Assembly (NCBI GenBank): GCA_963763135.1
Contig: CAVXNJ010000009.1
Coordinates: forward strand, 62,001 to 126,000
DNA: 64,000 nucleotides
Direction of reading: 5' to 3'
From: JANMZO01 sp963763135
GTDB lineage: Bacteria; Actinomycetota; Acidimicrobiia; Acidimicrobiales; JANYDT01
How positions within the stretch are numbered: the first letter of the stretch is position 1; every line of letters begins with the position of its first letter. The notes beneath the pieces are model-generated. The model made no database searches. It was not told the origin of the DNA and saw only the letters and a program-made list of their open reading frames with translations. The position numbers and the translations under genes were made by a program. This document shows positions 44,494 through 53,811 of the stretch, in pieces.

Positions 44494-44880
44494 TCAGCCC
44501 CCTTCATCAAAGGATGGAATCAGCGTTGTAATGCAAAATGGGTGACCGGCGGGGTCGATCAATACGCGCCATTGATCTGGTGAGGGTTGTTCGGCGGGGC
44601 GCGTAGCACCGAGCGCCACCGCGGCGAGTTCGGCGGTTTCGAGGTCCCCGACGGCCAGTTCCAGGTGGACCTGCTTGGGGGTCGGCCCGGTTGGCCAACT
44701 CGGCGGTAGGTGATTGTCAACCCGTTGGGTCGTGATCAGAATGTTGGCGCCTTTCAGCGCAACGAACTCGTCAGTCGCCAGGTACGTTTCAAGGCCTAGG
44801 AGCTGACGGTAGAAATTGGCGAGCCCCACGGGGTCTGCGGTGTCGAGCGAAACGCCGGCGAGTCGAGCGATTGCGGTCAT
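44494..44880 (-). CDS. Glyoxalase/VOC-family protein
   Basis: A 128-residue protein of the vicinal-oxygen-chelate fold with two beta-alpha-beta-beta-beta units: RLAGVSLDTADPVGLANFYR and LLGLETYLATDEFVALKG in the first, QVHLELAVGDLETAELAAVA and WRVLIDPAGHPFCIT in the second. The metal-ligand positions cannot be assigned with certainty. These proteins serve in antibiotic resistance, dioxygenation or isomerisation; no substrate is evident. The frame extends to 44958, but ATG 44880 gives the normal family start. Confidence 0.8.
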   Translation of the reverse strand: MTAIARLAGVSLDTADPVGLANFYRQLLGLETYLATDEFVALKGANILITTQRVDNHLPPSWPTGPTPKQVHLELAVGDLETAELAAVALGATRPAEQPSPDQWRVLIDPAGHPFCITTLIPSFDEGG

Positions 44881-44993
44881 GTCGCAAGTCAACCAGAACG
44901 CGGACGCGATATCGGAAAACGCGTTCGCACCAGCGATCTGTGTGGGACGTGCTGCCATGGACGTCGACTAGGGCTAGCGGCTATCCAAGAGCT

Positions 44994-47706
44994 TCACCGG
45001 GTCGTAATGCCGGTTGGGCGGTTCTCTTTTCGAGAGGTCTTGTCGAGATACATCGCGTTGTCTGCAGTCGCCAGCAACTCCTCGGCGGTGGTGGCCCGGT
45101 CGAAGCACGGCCACGCCAAACGAAGCGCCGATATGGACGGTTCCGGTGAGCAGGTGGAACGGGGCCTGCAGCGCAGCTTGCAGCCGACGCGCGAGGTCGT
45201 GGGCGTCGTCGAGCCGCGCCAGCGGTTCGGCAAGGACAACAAACTCGTCCCCGCCGATTCGGGCGATGAGGTCGCCGGTTCTGGTATGGCCGCGCAGTCG
45301 GTCAGCGACAGCTGTGAGGAGTTCGTCGCCGGTTTCGTGCCCGAGCGTGTCGTTGATGGTTTTGAAACCGTCCAGGTCGCAGAAGAGCACGGCGAATGTG
45401 CCGGGTCGACGGTGATTCCGTGCGATAGACGAGTCGAGTGCTTCCCGGAAGTGACGCCGGTTGGGCAGGCTGGTCAGCGGGTCTCTGCGGGCGAGTTGTT
45501 CGAGTTCCTGTTCAGCGCGTTTCAGGGCCGTGATGTCGTGCATGACGGTAACGGCGCCCGTGATGGTGCCGTCTTCGAGTTTCATTGGGGTTGCACTGAT
45601 TGCTAAGTACACATCGTGTTCGTCAGCCCATCGCATGATCAAGGTTTCTCGGATGAGCTGGCGACCTTTGAGCGCAAGGTTGATGGGTTCATCACTGACT
45701 TCGACGACCGAACCATCGGTCCGGTGGTAGCGGTAGTCGCGAAGCGTTGCGTTCGATGATGGGCGAGTCCGGTGTCGTGAAACGTCGGAGACTCATCGCG
45801 GCTTCGGTTCATGAACACCACGTCACCTTCGATGTCCACGGCGACGACGCTGGCGTCGAGATGTTGGAGCGTGGCATCGAGTAGGCGCTGGTCAGCGGCG
45901 AGGCGGAGCTCCATCTCCTTGTGGTCGGTTATGTCGACAAACGTTGACAACGCGAGTTGGGTGCCTTCTCGAAAAAGCGGTCGGCTGTTTGTGAGGAACC
46001 ACGATGTTTTCCCGGAGACGTTGTGCTGCATACCGATGACCATCTCGTCGATGGCGCGGTTCGTGGCGTGTACCAGCGTGCTCGGGTAGTTCCGGGCATC
46101 TATAGGTGTTCCTAGTGCGTCGACGATGGTGTGTTCGCTCGCTACATCGGAAAGACGGGCGCTGTCGGGTCGTAGGTGAAGGAGTCTGCGGGCAGCGTCG
46201 TTGCCGAGGACCACAGCGCCCTCAGCGTTGGAAAGCATTACACCTTCAGTAAGTGCACTGATGATCGACCGTACGAACTCTTCGTTTTCGTTGAGCTGCT
46301 GTTGCACGCGGTGTCGATCGGTACTATCGGCGACAGCTATGTGATGCTCGATGCTGCCGTCGTGGGCGATCGTTTGCAGGGTGATGTCAACCCAGAGGTC
46401 CTTGTTGGGATCGGTGTGTTGTGCGCGGAGTTCGCCCCGCTGCGTATGCCCGGTTCCGATTGCGTCAACTCGCATTTTCTCCAGCGTTGCTCGGTCCGGC
46501 GGGGCAACGAGATGGAAAAGGGGAACGCCGACCAGATCGTTCGGGTTGAGCCCGAAAAGCTGCTGGGTGGCGTCGGTGGAGTACAAGACACGTAGGTGCT
46601 CGTCGGCTCGAACCAGTCCGTCGGTGGAGTTCTCGGCGAGGAAGTGTTGGAGTTCTGCAGCGGTTGCTAGTGCTGCCGCTGTGGCTCGTTGTTCAGTCAC
46701 ATCCACGCCGACGGCGAGGAGGGCGGGTTGGCCGTCGAATGCGAAACTGGAAAGGTGGAGCTCGACGGTGCGGGCACCCGAGGGAAAATCGAAGGTCTCG
46801 GTTCGCTTGTGGGGGTGGAACGTGCCATCTGCGACGTCGCGCTGGGCCGCTATCGCAAACCCAGGGTTTACTCCCCAACGCCGTGATGGATATTCGCCGA
46901 GAAGTTCGTTTGGTGAGGTTACGCCGATGAGTTCTGCCGCCGCATCGTTGGCGAACAGCACACCGGTTGCACCGGTGACGACCGCGGCGACGGGGAGGTT
47001 GGACAGGATCGCTCGGTTTCGTACTTCGCTTTCGGCGAGCGCTTTCTGCGCCTCGGCGCGCACGGAGATGTCGTGCCCGACCGCAAATACATCGTCGGTT
47101 CCGTCAGCGCCATCGACCAGGCAGTGCGTCCAGGATTCGACGAGGATGCTGCCATCGGGCCGTACCCAACGGGTTTCCGCCGACGAGCGTGGTTCTCGGC
47201 TCGTAAGCGGCAGAAGCCGTTTGGAGATGACGGACCAAGTCTGTTCCCCTAGATGTTCCGCGATGGTCTGGCCGATCAGGTCCTTTGGACGGACGCGGTA
47301 TTCGTTCGTGTAGTGGAGATTGCAGTATTCGATGCGCCCGTCTCGGCGTCGGATCCGCACCACCCGATCGGGCATCGAGTCGATCATTGTCCGATAGCGA
47401 GCATCGGCTCTGGCCAGCGCCGTCCGGTTGAGTCGACGCACGGTCCAGCTGGTCGCAGCTACGACCGCGGCCGCGGTCGCGATCGCCAACAGAAGAGCTT
47501 CTGCCTCAATGCGATAGGTTCGACTGGTAATCGATTCGAGAGACAATGATGATCCCGGCTCCCTCGAGATGCTTTCCAGCGCCGCTCGTTCCGTGCTGCG
47601 AGCGCTCTGGAACGTTTGCAAGGTGACAGCACTGGTGATTCCGCAGAGCGCGACAAAGAGCAGGACCGCGGCAGAGTTTCAAACTGGTTGAGTTCGGTCG
47701 GGTCAT
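44994..47706 (-). pseudogene. Membrane multi-PAS GGDEF diguanylate cyclase with three frameshifts
   Basis: Joined, the gene codes for about 900 residues: N-terminal helix SAAVLLFVALCGITSAVTLQ, an extracytoplasmic segment, a second membrane helix (EALLLAIATAAAVVAATSWT), four or five PAS domains, and a GGDEF domain with RTGD inhibitory site and ARIGGDEFVVL active site. Three single-base shifts break it. An extra A-T pair at 47677-47679 separates the start MTRPNSTSLK from the first helix. A missing base near 45744 splits the last PAS domain (repair gives QRLRDYRYHRTDGSVVEV). An extra base near 45105 breaks the end of GGDEF (repair gives GVAVFDRATTAEELLATADN). GGAG precedes the ATG at 47706. Confidence 0.75.
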
Positions 47707-48030
47707 CCGGGTCTCCGGTTAATCAGCGCTTGCGAGGAACTGCAACCATCGACCGATCCCTACCTAACCTAAGTTCCAGGCCATGAACTGAATGATCCGA
47801 CACAGAGACCTGAACAACGCACTTCGACGTTTCCAGTCCGTCGGTCAACCTCGAGGCCAATGAAGGTTTGGTACTCGTGGGTGTTGGCTCGATCGAACCG
47901 CCAAAGAGGTAGTAGCGCCTCGTTTTAGGCCGCCGTCCGGTGAATGCGCGGGTCCGCCCGGCGTGGATCTGACGGAGGGTTCGATGCGAGGGTCGGTGTG
48001 AGGGTCGGTGTGACGGTTGAGCGTGACGCC
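47707..48030. other. Intergenic region with a 12-bp direct repeat, no gene seen
   Basis: This 324-base gap separates the start of the PAS-GGDEF gene from the end of the ABC permease gene. It contains two adjacent copies of GAGGGTCGGTGT (47988-48011) and the promoter side of the GGDEF gene. Frames reading through it on the reverse strand show a composition unlike real proteins. Confidence 0.5.
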
Positions 48031-48864
48031 TTAGTGGCGGGTGTCCCAGCGGAACCATCGTTGGCAGATTCGAAGGCCAACGAGGGTCCAGATGGTGAGC
48101 ACGAGGAGGTCGGTCCCGACGAACCCGGGGCTCGTGCTGGCGGGGTGGAACGCATGCTGGAGGCCGTGGGCGAAGGCATGTACGGGAAAGATCTTGGCGG
48201 TGGTATCGAGCCAGGTCGGCATGTCGCTGAGCACCATCCAGATGCCTGAGATGAAGGTGAGGGGGAGGAGAAGGAGGTTGACGATGGCCGGTGCAGCCTC
48301 GGCGTTGGGGATTGCTGCGGTGATGGCGAGGCCGAGGACGGTGAAGCACATCGAGCCGAGCATGAGGGTGCTCATCAATCCCGGCAGGGTGGCCAGGCGG
48401 ATGTGCACGTGGTAGGCGCCGACACCGAGGCCGAGAGTGGCGGCGACGAGCGTCGTGGCGGTTATCAACGTGGAGCCGATGCGTCCGGCGATGTAGATCC
48501 AGGTGGGGAGCGACGTGCCTCGGAGCCGTTTCAGCTCGCCGGTGTCGCGAGCGACCGTGATGCTGATGGCGAGGTTGCTGAACGTGGCCATCATGAGGCC
48601 GTAGGCGAGGATGCCGGGCACAAACCAGGTGGCGTAGTTGATGCCACCGAGTTCGTCGATGTGGTGGGTGCCGTTGAGGGCGTTGAACACGATGAGGAAC
48701 ATGAGTGGGAGGCCGACACTGAAGAAGGCACGGGTTCGGTTGCGCCAGAACGCGCGTTGCTCGAAACCCACCTGGCGGTAGGCGAGGAGTAGATCACGTC
48801 GCCGCGAAGACGCTGACGAGGTGTTGACGAGCGGCTGGCCGAAAGGGATCGTGGTGGCGTTCAT
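48031..48864 (-). CDS. ABC-2 type transporter permease
   Basis: A 277-residue membrane protein with six predicted helices (for example AFFSVGLPLMFLIVFNALNG, TLITATTLVAATLGLGVGAY and FTVLGLAITAAIPNAEAAPA), matching the ABC-2 permease fold of drug and polysaccharide exporters. It overlaps the ATPase gene by four bases (48861-48864), so the two form one exporter of the DrrAB type. The pair is divergent from a PadR repressor gene with a clear operator, which usually indicates export of a toxic compound sensed by PadR. Substrate unknown. Confidence 0.9.
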   Translation of the reverse strand: MNATTIPFGQPLVNTSSASSRRRDLLLAYRQVGFEQRAFWRNRTRAFFSVGLPLMFLIVFNALNGTHHIDELGGINYATWFVPGILAYGLMMATFSNLAISITVARDTGELKRLRGTSLPTWIYIAGRIGSTLITATTLVAATLGLGVGAYHVHIRLATLPGLMSTLMLGSMCFTVLGLAITAAIPNAEAAPAIVNLLLLPLTFISGIWMVLSDMPTWLDTTAKIFPVHAFAHGLQHAFHPASTSPGFVGTDLLVLTIWTLVGLRICQRWFRWDTRH

Positions 48865-49784
48865 CGTGCGAGCTCCGGAGTGTGTGCAGTGGTGAGTTTG
48901 AGGTAGACGTCTTCGAGTGAGGGTTGGCTGACAGATAGTCGGTCGAGGGTTATGCCGGTAGAGAGTGCCCAGTTGGTGAGGGTGTGGGTGGTGCGGACGC
49001 CGTCGGCGGCTTCGAGGCGCAGGGTCCGGTTGTGCAATTCGACGGTGTCGTGGCCGAAGCGCGGTAGCCGGTCGGCGGTAATTCCGTCTGGAAGGGTGGT
49101 CTCGATGATGGTGAGATTTTGATCCCGACCGCCAAGGGTCTGCGGGGTGCCTTCGGCGATGATCCGACCGTTGGCGATCACACCGATCCGGTCGGCGAGT
49201 GCCTCGGCTTCATCCATGAAGTGCGTCGTCAGGAGGATGGTCTTGCCGAGGTCGGCGAGTGACCGGACCATCGACCAGCTTGATCGGCGGGCGGCAGGGT
49301 CGAACCCGGTCGTGGGTTCATCGAGGAAGATGACGTCCGGGTCGCCAACCAGTGCGAGGCCGACGTCGAGCCGTCGACGCTGGCCGCCCGAAAGATGGCG
49401 GACACGGTCGTCGGTCTTGGCGTCGAGTTCGACAAGGCGAATGACATCGGCGGTTGCGAGGCGTCGTGGTGCATAGCTGCCGTACATGTCGAGCACCTCT
49501 CCGACGGTGAGATCGTCTTGTATGCCGCACTCCTGAAGAACGATGCCGATCCGTTCTCGAAGCGCTCGTTCGTGGCGTCCGGGATCGAAACCGAGAACAC
49601 GAACGTCGCCGCTGCTTCGTTCGCGGTATCCCTCGAGGATCTCGGTGGTGGTGGTCTTGCCGGCGCCATTCGGGCCGAGCAGGCACATCACCTCACCGTG
49701 TTCGACGGTGAAGCTGATGTCGTGGACAGCGGTGAAGCCGCCGTATGTCTTGGCGAGGTGGTGTACCTCGATCGCCGGGTTCAT
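48861..49784 (-). CDS. ABC transporter ATP-binding protein (DrrA-like)
   Basis: A 307-residue ATPase subunit. Walker A is GPNGAGKTTT, the signature is LSGGQRRRLDVGLAL, Walker B is VIFLDEPTTGFDP, and the H-loop is LLTTHFMDEAEALADRI. A C-terminal extension of about 80 residues after the core (LGGRDQNLTIIETTLPDG on) is typical of DrrA-like exporters. ATG 49784 is chosen because GGAGGAACC lies just upstream; the longer frame to 49895 would cover the PadR operator. It pairs with the permease gene. Confidence 0.9.
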   Translation of the reverse strand: MNPAIEVHHLAKTYGGFTAVHDISFTVEHGEVMCLLGPNGAGKTTTTEILEGYRERSSGDVRVLGFDPGRHERALRERIGIVLQECGIQDDLTVGEVLDMYGSYAPRRLATADVIRLVELDAKTDDRVRHLSGGQRRRLDVGLALVGDPDVIFLDEPTTGFDPAARRSSWSMVRSLADLGKTILLTTHFMDEAEALADRIGVIANGRIIAEGTPQTLGGRDQNLTIIETTLPDGITADRLPRFGHDTVELHNRTLRLEAADGVRTTHTLTNWALSTGITLDRLSVSQPSLEDVYLKLTTAHTPELAR

Positions 49785-49836
49785 GGTTCCTCCAGTGCGG
49801 TATCGGTCGACGCCTCGGTGACGAGCAATCTTTGAC

Positions 49837-49895
49837 CTGTAAGTTTTGACATGTCGAACTATGAACGATTGAGAATCACATGTCAAGTTCGACAT
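49837..49895. promoter_or_regulatory. PadR operator pair
   Basis: ATGT-N8-ACAT, the known PadR consensus, is exact at 49880-49895. A second site CTGT-N8-ACAT, with one mismatch, is at 49837-49852, 43 bases upstream (about four helical turns). Together they lie between the divergent ABC exporter and PadR genes and would control both. Confidence 0.75.
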
Positions 49896-49897
49896 GT

Positions 49898-49903
49898 TAA
49901 GAT
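49898..49903 (+). promoter_or_regulatory. -10 element of the leaderless PadR promoter
   Basis: TAAGAT (TANNNT) is followed by exactly six bases and ATG 49910. It starts three bases after the PadR operator, so PadR binding would block its own transcription. Confidence 0.55.
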
Positions 49904-49909
49904 GAACCT

Positions 49910-50479
49910 ATGAGTCTTCGACATGCGCTTCTGGGCCTACTCGCCGAGCGGCCCGCCAGTGGATACGAGTTGACGAAGCAGTTCGAGGTTTCACTCGCAA
50001 ATGTGTGGACTGCCAGTCACTCGCAGATCTATCCCGAGCTGCAGCGGATGGCGGAGCGTGGTTGGGTAGTGGCCGGTGATGAGGGGGTCCGGGGTCGTCG
50101 CGACTACGAGATTTCCGACGCAGGTCGCGCCGAGTTGCACCGTTGGCTGACCGGTGACCGTCCGGATCGTTCCAATCGCAATGAGGCGATGCTGCGCGTG
50201 TTCTTTCTATGGACCCTCAACGACGACGAAGCGGTGACGTTCCTCGAACGCGAAGCCGATGCCTACCGAGACGGTCTCAACTCGCTTGAACGTCTCGACA
50301 CCGTGATTCCCTGGAGCAAAGGCGGAAGTGACCGGATGGGACGCATCGCCTTGGAGCAGGGTCTCCGTTGGTCAAAGATGATGAGCGACTGGGCCACGTG
50401 GGCGGCCGAGCAGATTCGCAGTGGCCACGACGCCACCACGCTGACAGACCGCGAGCGAAGGTCAGGCAAGCGCCGCTGA
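49910..50479 (+). CDS. PadR-family transcriptional repressor
   Basis: A 189-residue PadR-type (subfamily 1-like) regulator. The N-terminal winged helix is clear (SLRHALLGLLAERPASGYEL, TKQFEVSLANVWTASHSQIY, PELQRMAERGWV), and the C-terminal helices form the dimer domain (ALEQGLRWSKMMSDWATWAA). PadR proteins repress a neighbouring efflux or detoxification gene until a small aromatic or drug-like ligand binds. The exact ATGT-N8-ACAT site just upstream supports autorepression and control of the divergent ABC exporter. Confidence 0.9.
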   Translation: MSLRHALLGLLAERPASGYELTKQFEVSLANVWTASHSQIYPELQRMAERGWVVAGDEGVRGRRDYEISDAGRAELHRWLTGDRPDRSNRNEAMLRVFFLWTLNDDEAVTFLEREADAYRDGLNSLERLDTVIPWSKGGSDRMGRIALEQGLRWSKMMSDWATWAAEQIRSGHDATTLTDRERRSGKRR

Positions 50480-50517
50480 CCGATCGCGGCGACCCGGGAT
50501 CGATGGCAGCCGAGGGC

Positions 50518-50564
50518 GAGGCGCCCCGATCGTGGACGCTCGAGGCGCCTCGATCACGGACGCT
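50518..50564. repeat. Two 23-bp direct repeats
   Basis: 50518-50540 and 50542-50564 match at 20 of 23 positions. The second copy contains the 12-bp palindrome CGAGGCGCCTCG. They sit between the convergent PadR and SnoaL-like genes. Confidence 0.5.
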
Positions 50565-50601
50565 GGCGCGAACGACTGCGCGGGCTTGGCCTGGTTACGA
50601 A

Positions 50602-51039
50602 CTAGCGCGAGACGGTTGGTGGCACACCCACGCGGTTACCGGTGTGCTGCTCATTTGAGGCGAGAGTGTCGAGCAGTTCGATGACCTCGGCAATGAGACC
50701 GTCGCGGGTCTTGACGAACAACGCGTACTCGACGTCGTAGTCGTGACCTCGCCGCGAGCGTGCATGAAAGTCGAAGCGCACGACCGAGGAATGTGCGTCG
50801 CCGATCTCGTCGTGGATGTCGACGACGACCGAACCTGGTTCGTAAAACTTCGTGAACACCGCAGTGTTGAAGGCCACCACGGCATCAGCGCCGACGTGGG
50901 GGCCGGCAATGTTGGGGGCCAGCGAATAGCTGAGGCGCCATTGCACATCGGGTGTGTACATCGCCGCCATCGCATCGACATTGCCGAACGTCTCGACAAG
51001 TTGACGGGCGGGGGTTGCGGGGGTCTTGTCTGAGTTCAC
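50602..51039 (-). CDS. SnoaL/NTF2-like protein
   Basis: A 145-residue protein of the NTF2-like fold: ARQLVETFGNVDAMAAMYTP at the start, VVVDIHDEIGDAHSSVVRFD strands and the closing strand EYALFVKTRDGLIAEVIELL. Such proteins are polyketide cyclases, dehydratases, isomerases or ligand binders; no catalytic pair is assigned here. GTG 51039 is used as start with a TANNNT box (TAGGCT, 51046-51051) six bases upstream, a leaderless arrangement. It appears to be a single-gene unit. Confidence 0.75.
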   Translation of the reverse strand: MNSDKTPATPARQLVETFGNVDAMAAMYTPDVQWRLSYSLAPNIAGPHVGADAVVAFNTAVFTKFYEPGSVVVDIHDEIGDAHSSVVRFDFHARSRRGHDYDVEYALFVKTRDGLIAEVIELLDTLASNEQHTGNRVGVPPTVSR

Positions 51040-51045
51040 GAATGA

Positions 51046-51051
51046 AGCCTA
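51046..51051 (-). promoter_or_regulatory. -10 element of a leaderless promoter (SnoaL-like gene)
   Basis: On the reverse strand TAGGCT (TANNNT) is followed by exactly six bases and the GTG start at 51039. No Shine-Dalgarno sequence is visible. Confidence 0.4.
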
Positions 51052-51082
51052 CTCAGGACCCACAGCCGCTCGACGGCGAGCC

Positions 51083-51134
51083 TTGAAGGCAGAGTTTGAG
51101 GGCAAAGCTTGAGGGCAGAGTTTGAAGGCAGAGC
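51083..51134. repeat. Four 13-bp tandem repeats
   Basis: Units of the form TTGARGGCARAGY (51083, 51096, 51109 and 51122) repeat head to tail between two genes on the reverse strand. The copies differ at one to three positions. Confidence 0.7.
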
Positions 51135-51139
51135 TTGAG

Positions 51140-51490
51140 CTATCGGCGCGCCTCGTCGAGACGTTGGAGCAGTTCGTGCGCAACCAACTCAATGCTCTTG
51201 TGGTCGTATTCGGCAGCGCGGAAGTTACAAGCGATCAGTGCCGATCGGTGAACTCGTCGGAGGTCGCCGAATATGAATCCGTATCGGTTCTTCGTTTCAT
51301 CGGTTGCGCCCACTTTCAGTCCGAGATGCCAAGAGCCGTAGTCGTCCCACGTGTGCTTCTTCAGAAACGCGTTGAGTTCCGCAGTGCTGGGCTGGGCATC
51401 CTGCCATCGGCTACGGATCACATAACGGCGGACGTCGATGAGCTTCCGTGCGTGCTCTACCGCTTCCTCGTTTACTTCGTATTTCGGCAT
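51140..51490 (-). CDS. Conserved-looking protein of unknown function
   Basis: I do not recognise the family. It codes for 116 residues from ATG 51490 (128 from ATG 51526). The sequence is well-structured and charged: MPKYEVNEEAVEHARKLI helix, VIRSRWQDAQPSTAELNAFL, a Trp/Gly-rich part (WDDYGSWHLGLKVG), RYGFIFGDLRRVHRSALIAC, and a C-terminal helix ELVAHELLQRLDEARR. Composition and codon usage look like a real protein. No Cys pairs, signal peptide or membrane helix. AGG about ten bases before 51490 weakly supports that start. Confidence 0.6.
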   Translation of the reverse strand: MPKYEVNEEAVEHARKLIDVRRYVIRSRWQDAQPSTAELNAFLKKHTWDDYGSWHLGLKVGATDETKNRYGFIFGDLRRVHRSALIACNFRAAEYDHKSIELVAHELLQRLDEARR

Positions 51491-51767
51491 GGCGTACCTG
51501 AGTCCTGATATTTCGGCCTTCGCCATCGGAAGGCAACCTGCACCCGGATAGGGTCACGCCCAAGTTGGGAGCGTTGCGTTCCGGATACCCGGCTTGTGCG
51601 CTTTCCATTCATCAAATGTCCGGCGCGGATGATGGATATCGCAATCGGCGACCGACCCGTCTCGGCGTAGCACCATAGACAGGGGCGAAGCGGTCCAAGT
51701 GTCCACTGTGCCATTGGCCGGCGTCTCATTTGCCATTGGCCGGGTTGGACCGGAGGAACGGTCTCTG

Positions 51768-52958
51768 TTAACGAGCGACATCTGCACCCATTGGTCCTCC
51801 CCATTTGAGGAGTACAAAGGTTGCGTCGTCTCGGGGATCGCCATTGATATGAACGCGAATTGCGTGGAGAAGTGTGTGCAGGATCTGTTGCGGCCGGGCG
51901 AGTTCTGATGCGCTTTGGCTTATGAGATCGATCAGGCGTTCCACGCCGAATTGCTCGCCTTCGCTCGTGTGCGCTTCACTGACGCCATCGGTGTAGAGAA
52001 GCACGAAGTCGTCAGGTTCGAGTGATTCGGCCGCAACGGTCGGGTCACGTTCGATTGTTCCCCAAGGTGGTGTCGGCGGGCACGCCAACTGTTTCACTAC
52101 CTGGCCGCCGCGAATGAGCAGTGGCAGCGGGTGGCCAGCATTGGTCCAAGTCAGCAGTCCTGTCGCCACGTCGAGGCGACCGAGGACTCCCGTGGAAAAC
52201 GACCCGTCGTCATAGTACGAACGGATGGTCGACGAAAGGTTGCGGTGCATGACTTCCAAGCTTCGACCTTCACGACGGTCGTGCCGGTAGCTTCCCATGG
52301 CGAGTGATGCGATCAGCGCAGAACCGACACCGTGGCCCATGGCGTCCATAATCGCAAAATCGAACACAGGTCCGTTAAGTGCGTAGTCGAAGCAGTCGCC
52401 GCCGACGTCATATGCGGGCTCGAGGAGCCCGGCGATGGAGATCGCTCCGGCACTCATCACCAGCGGCGGTAGAAGGTCCCACTGCATGCTGGCGGCGAGG
52501 CTCATGCTCCGACGACGGCGATGCAGGTTGTACGTGTCGGTGCTCCGGGCTTGAGCCGCTATTAGATATCCTGCGAACAGGCCGAGTTCCTCACATGCAA
52601 CGAGTTTTTCGTCGTCGGCGTCGGGCACGGTTAACGCCAGGACGCCGGTTCGATCGGATCCTTCGATCACCGGTGCCCAGACCCGGGTTCCGTCATCGCG
52701 TTGAGTCGTGACGATACATTGGTCCCGAAAGCACCGGCCCGCAAGGGTCGTCGCTACGGCTTCGGCTTTGGGCAGGTCCGGATGGGCTGAACGGTCAGGA
52801 AGGGGCTCAAGGACGGTTTGGCCAAAATCGATGAGGTACAGAACGACGTCTGTCGCCCGCAACCCACGTGCAGCTCGTTCCAGAACATCGGTGACACCCG
52901 CAGGGTCGGCTCCACGCGCCAGTCGCAACGCAGCACCGAAGTCGATTGCGAACACCAT
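51768..52958 (-). CDS. SpoIIE/RsbU-type PP2C phosphatase
   Basis: A 396-residue protein. The N-terminal half (residues 1-150) resembles a GAF-like sensor (ERAARGLRATDVVLYLIDFG, RVWAPVIEGSDRTGVLALTV). The C-terminal half is a PP2C/SpoIIE phosphatase with metal-binding Asp residues in GGDCFDYAL, the MDAMGHGVGSALIA motif, FVLLYTDGVSEA and DDATFVLLKW. Such enzymes dephosphorylate anti-anti-sigma factors and thereby release alternative sigma factors. No anti-sigma gene is adjacent. AAGGAGG precedes the ATG. Confidence 0.85.
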   Translation of the reverse strand: MVFAIDFGAALRLARGADPAGVTDVLERAARGLRATDVVLYLIDFGQTVLEPLPDRSAHPDLPKAEAVATTLAGRCFRDQCIVTTQRDDGTRVWAPVIEGSDRTGVLALTVPDADDEKLVACEELGLFAGYLIAAQARSTDTYNLHRRRRSMSLAASMQWDLLPPLVMSAGAISIAGLLEPAYDVGGDCFDYALNGPVFDFAIMDAMGHGVGSALIASLAMGSYRHDRREGRSLEVMHRNLSSTIRSYYDDGSFSTGVLGRLDVATGLLTWTNAGHPLPLLIRGGQVVKQLACPPTPPWGTIERDPTVAAESLEPDDFVLLYTDGVSEAHTSEGEQFGVERLIDLISQSASELARPQQILHTLLHAIRVHINGDPRDDATFVLLKWGGPMGADVAR

Positions 52959-53127
52959 GCGACCCTATCCCACCTCCTTCTGGCCGCGCACCATAACGCA
53001 CACGAGTGTTCAAACACTGACTGGGCTCGCACATGCAGCGAGAAGCTTTTCCGGCAACTAGGTGGCGCGACCGCCGCTCAGAAGTCGTTCGGCGACACGT
53101 TTCGCAAAGCTCATGGGACTTCCTGAA

Positions 53128-53811
53128 TCAACTCGCATCGCTGTCAACGGGGAACAGTCGCCAGTGCCCTTCGGAAATGACCTCAGCGTTGCCGTCAACG
53201 ATCTTGATGGCGGTCTCGTCGTCGATCGCGTAGCACGGGACCGTCATGCCGGCCGCCCATCGCTCCGCGTCGGCCATCGTGTTCTCCGGTAGGTCCACGT
53301 GGTCGAGATGCGGAAAGATCGAGAAATCAACCAGACCGAGTGCCTCATCCTTCCCGGAGGGTGGCTTCCAGCCAACGAAATCTTCACCGATGGCCGGAGT
53401 CATGACCATGCTTCCGGCGCTGAGTCCCACCCAGACGGTGTCGTTCAGCGACGGTAGAAGTTCTGCCAGTCCGGACTCGTTCATCCAATGGCTCAAATAG
53501 AGGGCGTCGCCTCCGTTTACCAGCAGGACGTCGGCCTCTTTGACCCACTTCACCCATCGTTCCCGGTCGATGCTCGGTAACGCGGTGAGTTCGAGCACTC
53601 CCAACGACTTCCACCCCAACTCGCACATCGGCGTCGATGACTGACCCGTGATGAATCGCCACGCGCCACCCGGACTCCCCTGGGGGTGACCGTAACTGGC
53701 AGTCGGTATGCAGAGTGCGTTGGCGTCGGCGATTGGTTTGCCGAGGAGTTCGACCAGAGTGCCGTGGATGCTCGCGTTCTTGATTCCAGCGGATGTAAGG
53801 AGAAGTTTCAT
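53128..53811 (-). CDS. Peptidase E-like (S51, class I amidotransferase-fold) protein
   Basis: A 227-residue protein of the peptidase S51 family. It begins KLLLTSAGIKNASIHGTLVE, has VLLVNGGDALYLSHWMNE and the nucleophile elbow VWVGLSAGSMVMTPAIG with the Ser in GLSAGS, and IFPHLDHVDLPENTMADAER for the His region. Family members cleave Asp-X dipeptides or are cyanophycinase-like. The open frame reaches 53874; ATG 53811 gives the family start. Cytosolic, single gene. Confidence 0.85.
   Translation of the reverse strand: MKLLLTSAGIKNASIHGTLVELLGKPIADANALCIPTASYGHPQGSPGGAWRFITGQSSTPMCELGWKSLGVLELTALPSIDRERWVKWVKEADVLLVNGGDALYLSHWMNESGLAELLPSLNDTVWVGLSAGSMVMTPAIGEDFVGWKPPSGKDEALGLVDFSIFPHLDHVDLPENTMADAERWAAGMTVPCYAIDDETAIKIVDGNAEVISEGHWRLFPVDSDAS

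Noticed and set aside
47723..48349. Reverse-strand 208-codon frame overlapping the ABC permease
   Set aside because: His/Arg/Pro-rich shadow of the permease gene; the permease frame has clear membrane helices and pairs with the ATPase.
51554..51844. Possible small reverse-strand ORF (96 codons, or 61 from an internal ATG) before the phosphatase gene end
   Set aside because: It overlaps the well-supported SpoIIE-type phosphatase gene, has no ribosome binding site and resembles no family; coding is not convincing.
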